27,057 bases of DNA from Rhodothermaceae bacterium (GTDB lineage Bacteria; Bacteroidota; Rhodothermia; Rhodothermales; Rubricoccaceae): contig JABDIZ010000338.1 in NCBI GenBank assembly GCA_013003465.1, positions 1 through 27,057 of the forward strand, given 5' to 3'. Positions 7,965 through 15,313 of this stretch are shown piece after piece. The first letter of the stretch is position 1. Every line of letters begins with the position of its first letter. The position numbers and the translations under genes were made by a program. The notes beneath the pieces are model-generated. The model was not told the DNA's origin, ran no database searches, and was given only the letters and a program-made list of their open reading frames with translations.

Positions 7965-9122
7965 ATGTTGACTCCACCGCCAGCGCCCCGGGCCAAGTCG
8001 CCCGCCACGCTGCTGCTGCAAATCCTCGCGCTCCTGGGCGTGCTGTACCTCTTCTTCGTCAGCCTGGAGCTGATGGGCGGCTCGTTCAAGCTGATGGGGC
8101 GCGGCTTCGCCGAAGGCCTCCTCGAAACGACGAGCAACCCGCTCATCGGTCTCTTCACAGGCATCCTGGCGACGAGCCTCGTGCAGTCGTCGTCCACGGT
8201 GACGAGCCTCACGGTGGCGCTCGTGGCCTCGGGCACGCTCACCGTGCCGGTCGCGATCCCCGTCATCATGGGCGCCAACATCGGCACGACGGTGACCAAC
8301 ACCATCGTCTCGATGGGCCACATCACGCGGCCCGACGAGTTCCGCCGCGCAATGGCCGGGGCCACGGTCCACGACTTCTTCAACTGGATGTCGGTGATCA
8401 TCCTGTTGCCCCTGGAATTGCTCTTCGGCGTGCTCTCGAAGCCCGCGACGGCGCTGACCAACGGCATGGCGGGTGTCGGCGGCACGGAACTGTTGAGTCC
8501 GCTGAAGGAGATTACCAAGCCGGTGGCGGAGTGGCTGACCGAGTTGCTGTTCGAGAACGGGATTCTCGTGCTGATCGTCGGGCTGGCGTTGCTGTTCCTC
8601 GCCTTGCGTTACCTCGTGGTACTGCTCAAGGCCTTGGTGCTTGGCCGGGCGGAAGGTGTGCTGGATCGCTACATCTTCGGCAATCCGCTCCTGGCGATGG
8701 GCTTCGGCATGGTGCTGACGTTCTTCGTGCAGTCGTCGTCCGTGACGACCTCGCTGGTCGTGCCGCTCGTCGGCGCGGGCATCCTGACCGTCCGGCAGAT
8801 CTTCCCCTATACGCTCGGCTCCAACATCGGCACGACGCTAACTGCCCTGCTGGCTGCTCTCGCCCTCGCCGGTGGGACGACGGGTGATGTAGCCATCGCT
8901 GCTCAGGCAGGCCTCACCATCGCCTTCGTCCACCTGCTCTTCAACATCTTCGGCATCCTGATCATCTACCCGTTCAAGCCCTTGCGGGAGGTCCCCATTC
9001 GGATGGCTGAGTTCATCGGCGATCTGGCGTACAAGAACCGCATCTACGCCATCGTTTACCTCGTGACGCTCTTCTACGGATTGCCGCTCATCATCGAGCT
9101 ATTGCGCGGGCTGTTTATCTGA
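7965..9122 (+). CDS. Na+/phosphate cotransporter family protein (NptA/PF02690 type)
   Basis: A 385-residue inner-membrane protein with about nine hydrophobic segments. The diagnostic inverted duplication is clear: LVQSSSTVTSLTVALVASG followed by GANIGTTVTN in the first half, and FVQSSSVTTSLVVPLVGAG followed by GSNIGTTLTALLA in the second. QSSS/GxNIGTT pairs define the Na/Pi cotransporter family (NptA, YjbB, SLC34). No C-terminal PhoU domain is attached; the chain stops after the last membrane helix. It is the last gene of the porin-phoU-transporter unit and is followed 22 bp later by a strong terminator. The start at ATG 7965 gives a short cytoplasmic N-terminus (MLTPPPAPRAKSPA). Confidence 0.95.
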   Translation: MLTPPPAPRAKSPATLLLQILALLGVLYLFFVSLELMGGSFKLMGRGFAEGLLETTSNPLIGLFTGILATSLVQSSSTVTSLTVALVASGTLTVPVAIPVIMGANIGTTVTNTIVSMGHITRPDEFRRAMAGATVHDFFNWMSVIILLPLELLFGVLSKPATALTNGMAGVGGTELLSPLKEITKPVAEWLTELLFENGILVLIVGLALLFLALRYLVVLLKALVLGRAEGVLDRYIFGNPLLAMGFGMVLTFFVQSSSVTTSLVVPLVGAGILTVRQIFPYTLGSNIGTTLTALLAALALAGGTTGDVAIAAQAGLTIAFVHLLFNIFGILIIYPFKPLREVPIRMAEFIGDLAYKNRIYAIVYLVTLFYGLPLIIELLRGLFI

Positions 9123-9143
9123 GCCACGCGCTCCTACCAAGGC

Positions 9144-9186
9144 AACGAGGCCGATGCGTGTGATGCACATCGGCCTCGTTTTGTAA
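9144..9186 (+). terminator. Intrinsic terminator of the phosphate operon
   Basis: A perfect 13-bp stem, AACGAGGCCGATG (9144-9156) with CATCGGCCTCGTT (9168-9180), an 11-nt loop, and a TTTTGT tail on the plus strand. No T tract is seen on the minus side, so it mainly serves the plus-strand transporter gene. It also separates that gene from the cyclophilin gene that ends at 9199. Confidence 0.88.
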
Positions 9187-9198
9187 AGGCGAGGGGCC

Positions 9199-9681
<483 letters not shown>

Positions 9682-9951
9682 GGGTTCGGGGTTGAAGGCT
9701 CAGGGTTAAGAGAGGGTTGTCAGAATACGCTTACTCAGTCATCCTGAGCGAAGGCCCAAAGGGCCGAACTCGAATGAATCCGACGGATCGGCGAAGCCCA
9801 CCTCTGCTGGCTCCGTGGGTACTACACGGCAACACGTTTTCGTCTACTCCGCAACCATCGTCCCGGCAGAGATCCGTTCGACATTCGTTCGCTTTCGCTC
9901 ACTTCGCTCAGGATGACATGAATGGAGAGAAACGGTGGTCGGCGGTCGTTG
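9682..9951. other. 270-bp intergenic region holding the palindromic element
   Basis: Apart from the inverted-repeat element at 9738-9917, this gap holds only 56 bp of leader before the cyclophilin start and 34 bp after the ABC exporter stop. I see no protein-coding signal. The open frames here are short and read across the repeat arms. Confidence 0.6.
9738..9917. mobile_element. REP/MITE-like palindromic element with 16-bp terminal inverted repeats
   Basis: GTCATCCTGAGCGAAG (9738-9753) is exactly repeated in inverse at 9902-9917. The similarity continues inward imperfectly: the 9766-9789 segment, read in reverse complement, resembles 9871-9890 (shared GATCCGT, then ATTCG). The element is therefore two related arms of about 50 nt facing each other around an 80-nt spacer. 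The left arm also has its own hairpin, GGCCC-AAA-GGGCC (9753-9765). There is no open reading frame of note and no obvious target-site duplication. It lies 57 bp before the cyclophilin start and 35 bp after the ABC transporter stop. A non-autonomous element or a paired REP unit is the best reading. Confidence 0.6.
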
Positions 9952-11754
9952 TCAGGCCAGCGTTTCAGCGAAGCGGGATTCGTCGAACTGGAGCGCGGCG
10001 AGGCGGGCGTAGAGGCCATCGCGAGCGACGAGTTCGGCGTGCGTGCCGTCTTCTACGATCTGTCCCTCATCGAGGACGAGGATGCGGTCGGCGTCGCGGA
10101 CGGTGGCGAGGCGGTGGGCGATGACGAACGAGGTGCGGCCCTCCATCAGACGGGCGAGCGCCTCTTGCACGAGCGCCTCGCTTTCCGCGTCCAGCGCCGA
10201 GGTGGCTTCGTCGAGGAGGAGGATGGGCGGGTCCTTGAGCAGCGCTCGCGCGATGGCGACGCGCTGTCGCTGTCCGCCCGAGAGCTTGACGCCGCGCTCG
10301 CCCACCGGCGTCGTGTAGCCATTGGGCAACAGGCGGATGAACTCGTGTGCGTGCGCCGCCCGTGAGGCGGCTTCTATTTCTTCGTCGGTGGCGTCGAGGC
10401 GCCCGTAGCGAATGTTCTCGGCGAGTGAGGTCCCAAACAATTCGATGTCCTGCGCCACAACCGAGATTGCTTCGCGCACACTCGGAATCGTCAGGCGCTC
10501 AAGGTCGTGCCCGTCGATGCGGACGGTGCCGGCGTCGGGGTCGTAGAAGCGGGGGATGAGGTTGAGGAGGGTCGTCTTGCCTGCGCCGCTCGGCCCCACG
10601 AGCGCGACGGTCTGCCCCGGCTCCACGGCGAACGTCACGCCGTCCAGGACCGGCTGGTCTGCTTCGTAGCCGAACGACACCTCCTCGAAGGCGACCGCAC
10701 CGCGCACCGGCTCGGGCAGCGGCTCGGCGTCAGGGGCACTTTGGATCTCGGGCTCGGTGTCGAGCAGTTCGAAGAGGCGTTCGGAGGCGCCCGCGGCGCT
10801 GTTGAAGTTGGCGTAGAGGCGCGTCGCGCCGCCCACGCTCCGCGCAATGTTGAGCGCGTAGAAGATGAACGCGACGAGGTCGCCCGCGGTGAGGCGGCCG
10901 TCGAGCACCTCGCGCCCGCCGTACCAGAAGATGATCACGAGCGCGGTGAAGATGAGCAGACCCATGCTGCTCCAGAAGCCCGCCACGATGAGCGCGCGCT
11001 TCTTGGCCGTGCCGAAGAGCGCCTCGACGGCCTCGCCGTAGCGGTGGATCTCGTACGGCTCGCGTGCGAACGCCTGCACCACGCGCACCGACGAAATGGC
11101 TTCTTCGGCCACCGCCGTTGTGTCGGCGAGCTGATCCTGGATCGTGCGCGAGAGCTTGCGGACGACCTGCCCGAAGTAGCGCCCGCCGAGCGCCACCGGC
11201 GGCACGGTCAGGAAGACGACGAGCGAGAGCCGCCAGTTGAGCGCCACCATCAGCACCACCGATCCGATGAGCGTGAGGATGAGCGTGAGCGCCGTCGAGA
11301 GGTCGCTCGTCACCGCCGACTGGATCTTGCCGACATCATTGGTGAGGCGGCTGGAGATCTCGCCCGTCCGCGTCTCGGCGAAGAAGCGAAGGCCGAGGCG
11401 GTGCAGGTGCTCGTAGAGCCGCCGCCGCAGGTCCGTCACCACGCGCTCGCCGGTCCACTCCAGCAGGTACCACCCCCCGAAGCTGACCAGCGCCTGCACG
11501 ACGAATAGCCCGAACAGGCCCAGTGCGAGGCGATCCAATAAGCCTGGGTTAGCCGCCTGGAAGACCGAGTCCAGCAGCGCCTTTAGCCCCAGCGGCACAA
11601 TCAGCCCGACGCTGGTACCGATGAGCGTCAGCACGATGGCCGTGACGAGGCGCGAGCGGTAGGGCCGCGCGAAGGCAAGGATACGCCGGAGCGTTTTCAG
11701 CAGCGGCGGCTTCGGAGCTTCGGGTATTGGAGCAGGCGTGGCGGAGTCGGGCAT
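9952..11754 (-). CDS. MsbA-type ABC exporter (fused membrane and ATPase domains)
   Basis: A 600-residue half-transporter expected to homodimerise in the inner membrane and export lipids, drugs or similar hydrophobic substrates. Six membrane helices fill residues ~30-310, preceded by a Pro-rich cytosolic tail (MPDSATPAPIPEAPKPPL). The nucleotide-binding domain shows Walker A GPSGAGKTTLL near residue 390, signature LSGGQRQRVAIARALL near 490, Walker B ILLLDEAT near 513, and the H-loop FVIAHRLAT. All key residues are intact. The length and layout match MsbA/LmrA-type exporters. The substrate cannot be derived from sequence; a role in lipid A or glycolipid flipping is one option only. It sits upstream of the palindromic element and the cyclophilin on the same strand. 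Confidence 0.95.
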   Translation of the reverse strand: MPDSATPAPIPEAPKPPLLKTLRRILAFARPYRSRLVTAIVLTLIGTSVGLIVPLGLKALLDSVFQAANPGLLDRLALGLFGLFVVQALVSFGGWYLLEWTGERVVTDLRRRLYEHLHRLGLRFFAETRTGEISSRLTNDVGKIQSAVTSDLSTALTLILTLIGSVVLMVALNWRLSLVVFLTVPPVALGGRYFGQVVRKLSRTIQDQLADTTAVAEEAISSVRVVQAFAREPYEIHRYGEAVEALFGTAKKRALIVAGFWSSMGLLIFTALVIIFWYGGREVLDGRLTAGDLVAFIFYALNIARSVGGATRLYANFNSAAGASERLFELLDTEPEIQSAPDAEPLPEPVRGAVAFEEVSFGYEADQPVLDGVTFAVEPGQTVALVGPSGAGKTTLLNLIPRFYDPDAGTVRIDGHDLERLTIPSVREAISVVAQDIELFGTSLAENIRYGRLDATDEEIEAASRAAHAHEFIRLLPNGYTTPVGERGVKLSGGQRQRVAIARALLKDPPILLLDEATSALDAESEALVQEALARLMEGRTSFVIAHRLATVRDADRILVLDEGQIVEDGTHAELVARDGLYARLAALQFDESRFAETLA

Positions 11755-12006
11755 GGCGCACCGTACCGCCCGGCCCAGTGCAGGGTTTCGCTACAGCCTC
11801 GACATCAGTACCCGGTGCTGAGCGGATCAGGCCTCCTTCTTGGACCTCGCCTCTTTCCGCTGCCGGTCTTGCTCGCGTTTACGGTACTAGGCTACCCGCT
11901 TGCGTGGGTCGCGCTCGCACTCCGCCGAAATCGCGTGGCGCGTTTCGCGGACGCGCATGATGGTCGGGTCATCCTTCATCGTCGGAGCCCCTCCGCGATT
12001 ACACCT
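11755..12006. other. 252-bp gap between ABC genes
   Basis: No well supported gene. A plus-strand frame beginning with GTG 11815 encodes a hydrophobic stretch (LLLGPRLFPLPVLLAF, then GYPLAWVALALRR) but runs 138 bp antisense into the ABC-2 permease gene, and I cannot assign it. A short dyad, GCGCGT-N7-ACGCGC (11938-11956), is present without a T tract. Confidence 0.4.
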
Positions 12007-12861
12007 TCACAACGACGCTCGGCGCAGGCGGGACAGGAAGGCGGGACGCGCCAGGCCGAGGTTTCCTTCGCCACCGACCCGAATGTCGCGCCGCTGGAAC
12101 CGCCATCCTGCGAGCGCCGCAAAGAGGGCGCTGACGGCCATTAGCCCGCCGAACCAGACGAGGTTCAGACCCGAGATCGCGTAGCCGCCTTGAAAGTATT
12201 CGTAGGGCAGCGCTCGCGCGATTGGCTTCAGATCTGCATTCAGATTAGCCATGCCCGACAAAAAGAATCCGGCAACCATCACGGCACCTGCCGCCGCTGC
12301 AGCCCGCCGCCGTGAGGACAACACCATGCTCAACAAGAGCGCGATTGTACCGAAGACCAGTACTACCGCGAACGTTGACACAAACGGCAGCGCCATCTGC
12401 CCCCAGCTTACATCCATGGACGACCCACTAAGCGGAATGCAAAAGCCCAGCCAGCAAACGGTCAGAATGGCAATGTTGGCCGCGACGAACGCTGCGAGCC
12501 GACCGCCGAAGAGCGCGAGGCGGCTGACTGGATGGGCAAGGATCAGATCCAGACGGCCGCTTTCTTCGTCGCGGGCGAGCAGGGCGCTGCCGGCTAGGAC
12601 GGCAAAAATGCCGAAGACCACGGGTAGCGTCGTCAGCTGGCTGTTGAGAAAGCCTGCGGGTGTGTTGATAGCGGCCATGCCACCAAAGAACGCCAGGAAT
12701 TCAGGCGGATAGCTTTCGATGAACTGGAGCATCTGCTCCTCTTGAGCGACGTACACGTCGTAAAACGGCACGACCATTAAGCCAAGGGCACCAAGCGAAA
12801 GGCTCCAGACAATAATGCTGCCGCGAGATCGAAAGAGCGTATGGAGGAATACGGGTCCCAT
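12007..12861 (-). CDS. ABC-2 type transporter permease
   Basis: A 284-residue inner-membrane protein with about six hydrophobic helices. The open frame continues upstream to 13074, but those extra 71 residues are out-of-phase reading of the ATPase gene. The true start is ATG 12861 (MGPVFLHTLFRSRGSII), one base after the ATPase stop. After the first helix and a loop comes the family hallmark ARDEESGRLDLILAHPVSR near residue 95, which couples to the ATPase. Further helices follow (FVAANIAILTVCWLGF, STFAVVLVFGTIALLL, AGAVMVAGFFLSG, GGLMAVSALFAALAGW). With the ATPase it should form an exporter for an unknown substrate. The one-base gap implies an operon and translational coupling. Confidence 0.93.
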   Translation of the reverse strand: MGPVFLHTLFRSRGSIIVWSLSLGALGLMVVPFYDVYVAQEEQMLQFIESYPPEFLAFFGGMAAINTPAGFLNSQLTTLPVVFGIFAVLAGSALLARDEESGRLDLILAHPVSRLALFGGRLAAFVAANIAILTVCWLGFCIPLSGSSMDVSWGQMALPFVSTFAVVLVFGTIALLLSMVLSSRRRAAAAAGAVMVAGFFLSGMANLNADLKPIARALPYEYFQGGYAISGLNLVWFGGLMAVSALFAALAGWRFQRRDIRVGGEGNLGLARPAFLSRLRRASL

Positions 12862-12862
12862 C

Positions 12863-13813
12863 CTATGTATCCTCCGCGGCAACGTCGTCGGCTTGGTAGT
12901 AGGCGAGGAACACGTCTTCGAGGGTGGGTCGGGTCGTTTCGAGGGAGATAACCGGAAAGGCAGCCAGGGCTTTGATAAGCCCGTCCATCTCGCCTTCCAC
13001 TTGCAGCGTGAAGTTCTGGGCGTCGTCGTGTGCGAGCACCGTAACACCGGGCACACCGTCCAGCGCGTTGCCATCGGCGGGGGCCTGGAACCGCACCTTC
13101 ACGTGGTGTAGGGCGCGGTCAATGAGCGCTGCAGTATCTGCTACTTCAACGAGCCGTCCCTGCCGGATGATGCCAACGCGTTCAGCCACGGCCTCCACTT
13201 CGCTCATGATGTGCGAGCAGAAAAAGACCGTGGTGCCGTCGGCCTTCGCTTCGCGGATCAACGCCAGCACTTCCTGCTGCACGAGGGGATCGAGGCCGCT
13301 TGTGGGCTCATCGAGCAGGAGTAGTCCCGGGCGGTGCATCAGCGCCTGGACGAGGCCGATCTTCTGCTTGTTGCCCTTCGAGAGGTTCTTGACGGGCCGA
13401 TCGAGGTCGAGATGGAGGCGTTCTGCTAGTGAGTGGACGATGCCCCACTCCACCTTCCTCTTCCTCAGGGCGCTGAAGTAGCGTAGGATTTTGCGCCCGG
13501 TTAGGTTGTCCTCCAAGTGGAGCTCGCCGGGCAAATAGCCGACGCGCGCGCGGACGGCGACGGGGTCGGCCTGCGGGTCTAGACCAAGCACGCGCGCAGT
13601 GCCGCCGTCGGGCCGGATCAGATCGAGGAGGCATCGGATGGTGGTTGTCTTGCCGGCGCCGTTGGGACCCAAAAAACCGAAGATGTCGCCGCGCTGCACG
13701 TCCAGGTCGAGCCCGCGCAGGGCTTCGACCGGCCCGTAGGATTTGGTCAGGCGGCGGACGACGATGGCGGGCGTGTCGGTCACGGGGGCGATTTTATAGA
13801 TTAGGCGCGCCAT
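12863..13813 (-). CDS. ABC transporter ATP-binding protein (ABC-2 partner)
   Basis: A 316-residue cytosolic ATPase that powers the permease encoded one base downstream. It shows Walker A GPNGAGKTTTIRCLLDL near residue 53, the signature LSKGNKQKIGLVQALMH near 145, Walker B LLLLDEPTSGLDP, and the H-loop VFFCSHIMSEVE. The segment between Walker A and signature reads VGYLPGELHLEDNLTG, where a Pro-Gly-Glu replaces the usual Q-loop Gln, as is common in the ABC-2 subclass. A C-terminal ~80-residue domain, as in DrrA-like ATPases, completes it. The start is ambiguous: ATG 13813 gives MARLIYKIAPV, while GTG 13783 gives VTDTPAIVVRRLTKSYG, closer to usual family N-termini. A repeated GCGATGGCGCGC overlaps the ATG. 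Confidence 0.94.
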   Translation of the reverse strand: MARLIYKIAPVTDTPAIVVRRLTKSYGPVEALRGLDLDVQRGDIFGFLGPNGAGKTTTIRCLLDLIRPDGGTARVLGLDPQADPVAVRARVGYLPGELHLEDNLTGRKILRYFSALRKRKVEWGIVHSLAERLHLDLDRPVKNLSKGNKQKIGLVQALMHRPGLLLLDEPTSGLDPLVQQEVLALIREAKADGTTVFFCSHIMSEVEAVAERVGIIRQGRLVEVADTAALIDRALHHVKVRFQAPADGNALDGVPGVTVLAHDDAQNFTLQVEGEMDGLIKALAAFPVISLETTRPTLEDVFLAYYQADDVAAEDT

Positions 13814-13836
13814 CGCAGTACTCCGCGCGCCATCGC
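13805..13836. repeat. 12-bp direct repeat around the ABC ATPase start codon
   Basis: GCGCGCCATCGC occurs at 13805-13816 and again at 13825-13836, a 20-bp period. On the minus strand each copy contains an ATG. The proximal one is the annotated ATPase start. The distal one opens a 10-codon frame that ends in TAA overlapping the ATPase start region. This may be a small leader frame or chance duplication. Confidence 0.4.
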
Positions 13837-13907
13837 CCGCAAGATCCTCGGTGGAGTCACTGGCAGTTTAGCGCATACGCTATTCTCGCTCTGTCTTCAA
13901 AGCTCAC

Positions 13908-15212
13908 CTATTCCTGATACTCCTCGCGGTGGATGGCGATGCCCGCGCCCGAGAGCTTGCCTTCGAGATTCTCGTAGCCACGGTCGAGGTGGTACACGCG
14001 GTGGACATGCGTCTCGCCCTCGGCGATCAGCCCGGCCAGCACGAGCGAGACACTCGCCCGCAGGTCGGTGCTCATCACGTTGGTGCCCTGGAGGGCCTGG
14101 CCGTTGAGGCCCTCGATGATGACGGTGTGGTCGTCGACGTGGCAGCCTGCGCCCATGCGGTTGAGCTCGGGGATGTGCTTGAAGCGGTCGGTGTAGACGG
14201 TGTCGGTGACGTAGGCGGTGCCATGTGCCTGCGTCATCATGACGGTCCACTGCGCCTGGAGGTCGGTCGGGAAGCCGGGATAGGGCGCCGTGCGGATCGA
14301 CACGGGGTGGATGACGTCCGTGCCGGTGACGGTCACCGTGTCGCCGTTGAGGTCGAAGGGCACGCCCGTGTCCTCGAACGCGCTCAGGAAGGCCTCGCCG
14401 AGGTGGTCGGCGTTCGCGCCCGTGATGGTGAGCGTCTCGCCGGGCGGCGTGGCGAGCGCGGCGGCGATCATATACGTGCCGAGCTCGATCCGATCCGGGC
14501 AGTTGGTGAACTCAACGGCATTCAGCTTATCGACGCCCTTAATAGTAACCGTCTTAGTGCCGAGGCCTTCGATCTGTGCGCCCATCGCCTGAAGCATGTT
14601 GCCGAAGACAACCACGTCCGGTTCAGCGGCGGCGTTGTCGAGCACCGTCGTGCCGTTGGCGGTCACGGCGGCGAGCATTACGTTGATCGTGGCGCCGACC
14701 GACGAGGGCTCGAAGTGAATGTGGGCGCCGGTCAGGCCCCCCGCCGGGGCCTTGGCGACGACGTAGCCCTGGTCCATCGTGATCTTCGTGCCGAGCGCTT
14801 CCATGCCTTTCAGGTGGAGGTCCACCGGGCGCGGCCCCCACGCACAGCCGCCGGGCAGCGAGACGCGCGCTTCCCCGCAGCGCCCGAGGAGCGCCCCGAG
14901 CATGTAGAACGAGGCCCGCATCTTCTTGACAAGGTCGTACGGCGCCTCCGTATGGTCGATGCGCGTCGCGTCGATGATCATCGAGTCCGGCGTGTTGGCA
15001 TCGGTGTCGGGTGCAAAGTCCACGCGGGCGCCGGTGACGCGGAGCACGTTGGCGAACGTGAACACGTCTTGCAAGACCGGCGTGTTGTGCAGCGTCGTGA
15101 CGCCATCGCCGAGGAGCGCGGCGGCCATGAGCGGCAGCGCCGTGTTCTTGGAGCCGCCGACGTGGAGCCGACCGGAGAGCGGGTTGCCGCCGCGGATAAC
15201 GAGTTTGTCCAT
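13908..15212 (-). CDS. murA: UDP-N-acetylglucosamine 1-carboxyvinyltransferase
   Basis: Cytosolic enzyme that transfers enolpyruvate from PEP to UDP-GlcNAc, the first committed step of peptidoglycan synthesis and the fosfomycin target. The product is 434 residues, normal for MurA. The open frame reaches 15371, but the family start is ATG 15212 (MDKLVIRGGNPLSGRL), so the extra 53 residues are discarded. Lys22 lies in VGGSKNTALPLMAAALL. The fosfomycin-sensitive catalytic Cys is present as Cys123 in GGCAWGPRPVDLHLKG, and RGYENLEGKL closes the C-terminus. The active-site Cys is kept, unlike in naturally resistant MurA with Asp. The start faces the divergent cysteine desulfurase gene across about 100 bp. 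No operon partner is apparent. Confidence 0.97.
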   Translation of the reverse strand: MDKLVIRGGNPLSGRLHVGGSKNTALPLMAAALLGDGVTTLHNTPVLQDVFTFANVLRVTGARVDFAPDTDANTPDSMIIDATRIDHTEAPYDLVKKMRASFYMLGALLGRCGEARVSLPGGCAWGPRPVDLHLKGMEALGTKITMDQGYVVAKAPAGGLTGAHIHFEPSSVGATINVMLAAVTANGTTVLDNAAAEPDVVVFGNMLQAMGAQIEGLGTKTVTIKGVDKLNAVEFTNCPDRIELGTYMIAAALATPPGETLTITGANADHLGEAFLSAFEDTGVPFDLNGDTVTVTGTDVIHPVSIRTAPYPGFPTDLQAQWTVMMTQAHGTAYVTDTVYTDRFKHIPELNRMGAGCHVDDHTVIIEGLNGQALQGTNVMSTDLRASVSLVLAGLIAEGETHVHRVYHLDRGYENLEGKLSGAGIAIHREEYQE

Positions 15213-15313
15213 GGAAGAGGAGAGGCGGAGTGAGAGGGGGGCCAGAAGGTAAACCCGAGTCCGACGAGAGAACAGGAATCCCCAGTCGCGCTCCGACGTT
15301 CCGCCCTTCCTGA

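Noticed and set aside
6660..8372. 570-codon minus-strand frame across porin, PhoU and transporter genes
   Set aside because: It crosses three well-supported genes and shows only His/Arg/Glu-rich shadow composition.
9738..9917. CRISPR or tRNA-like structure at the inverted repeat
   Set aside because: There are only two inverted arms, no regular direct repeats with spacers, and no cloverleaf.
12862..13074. 71-residue N-terminal extension of the ABC-2 permease
   Set aside because: The extension reads the ATPase gene in another frame; the family N-terminus begins at ATG 12861.
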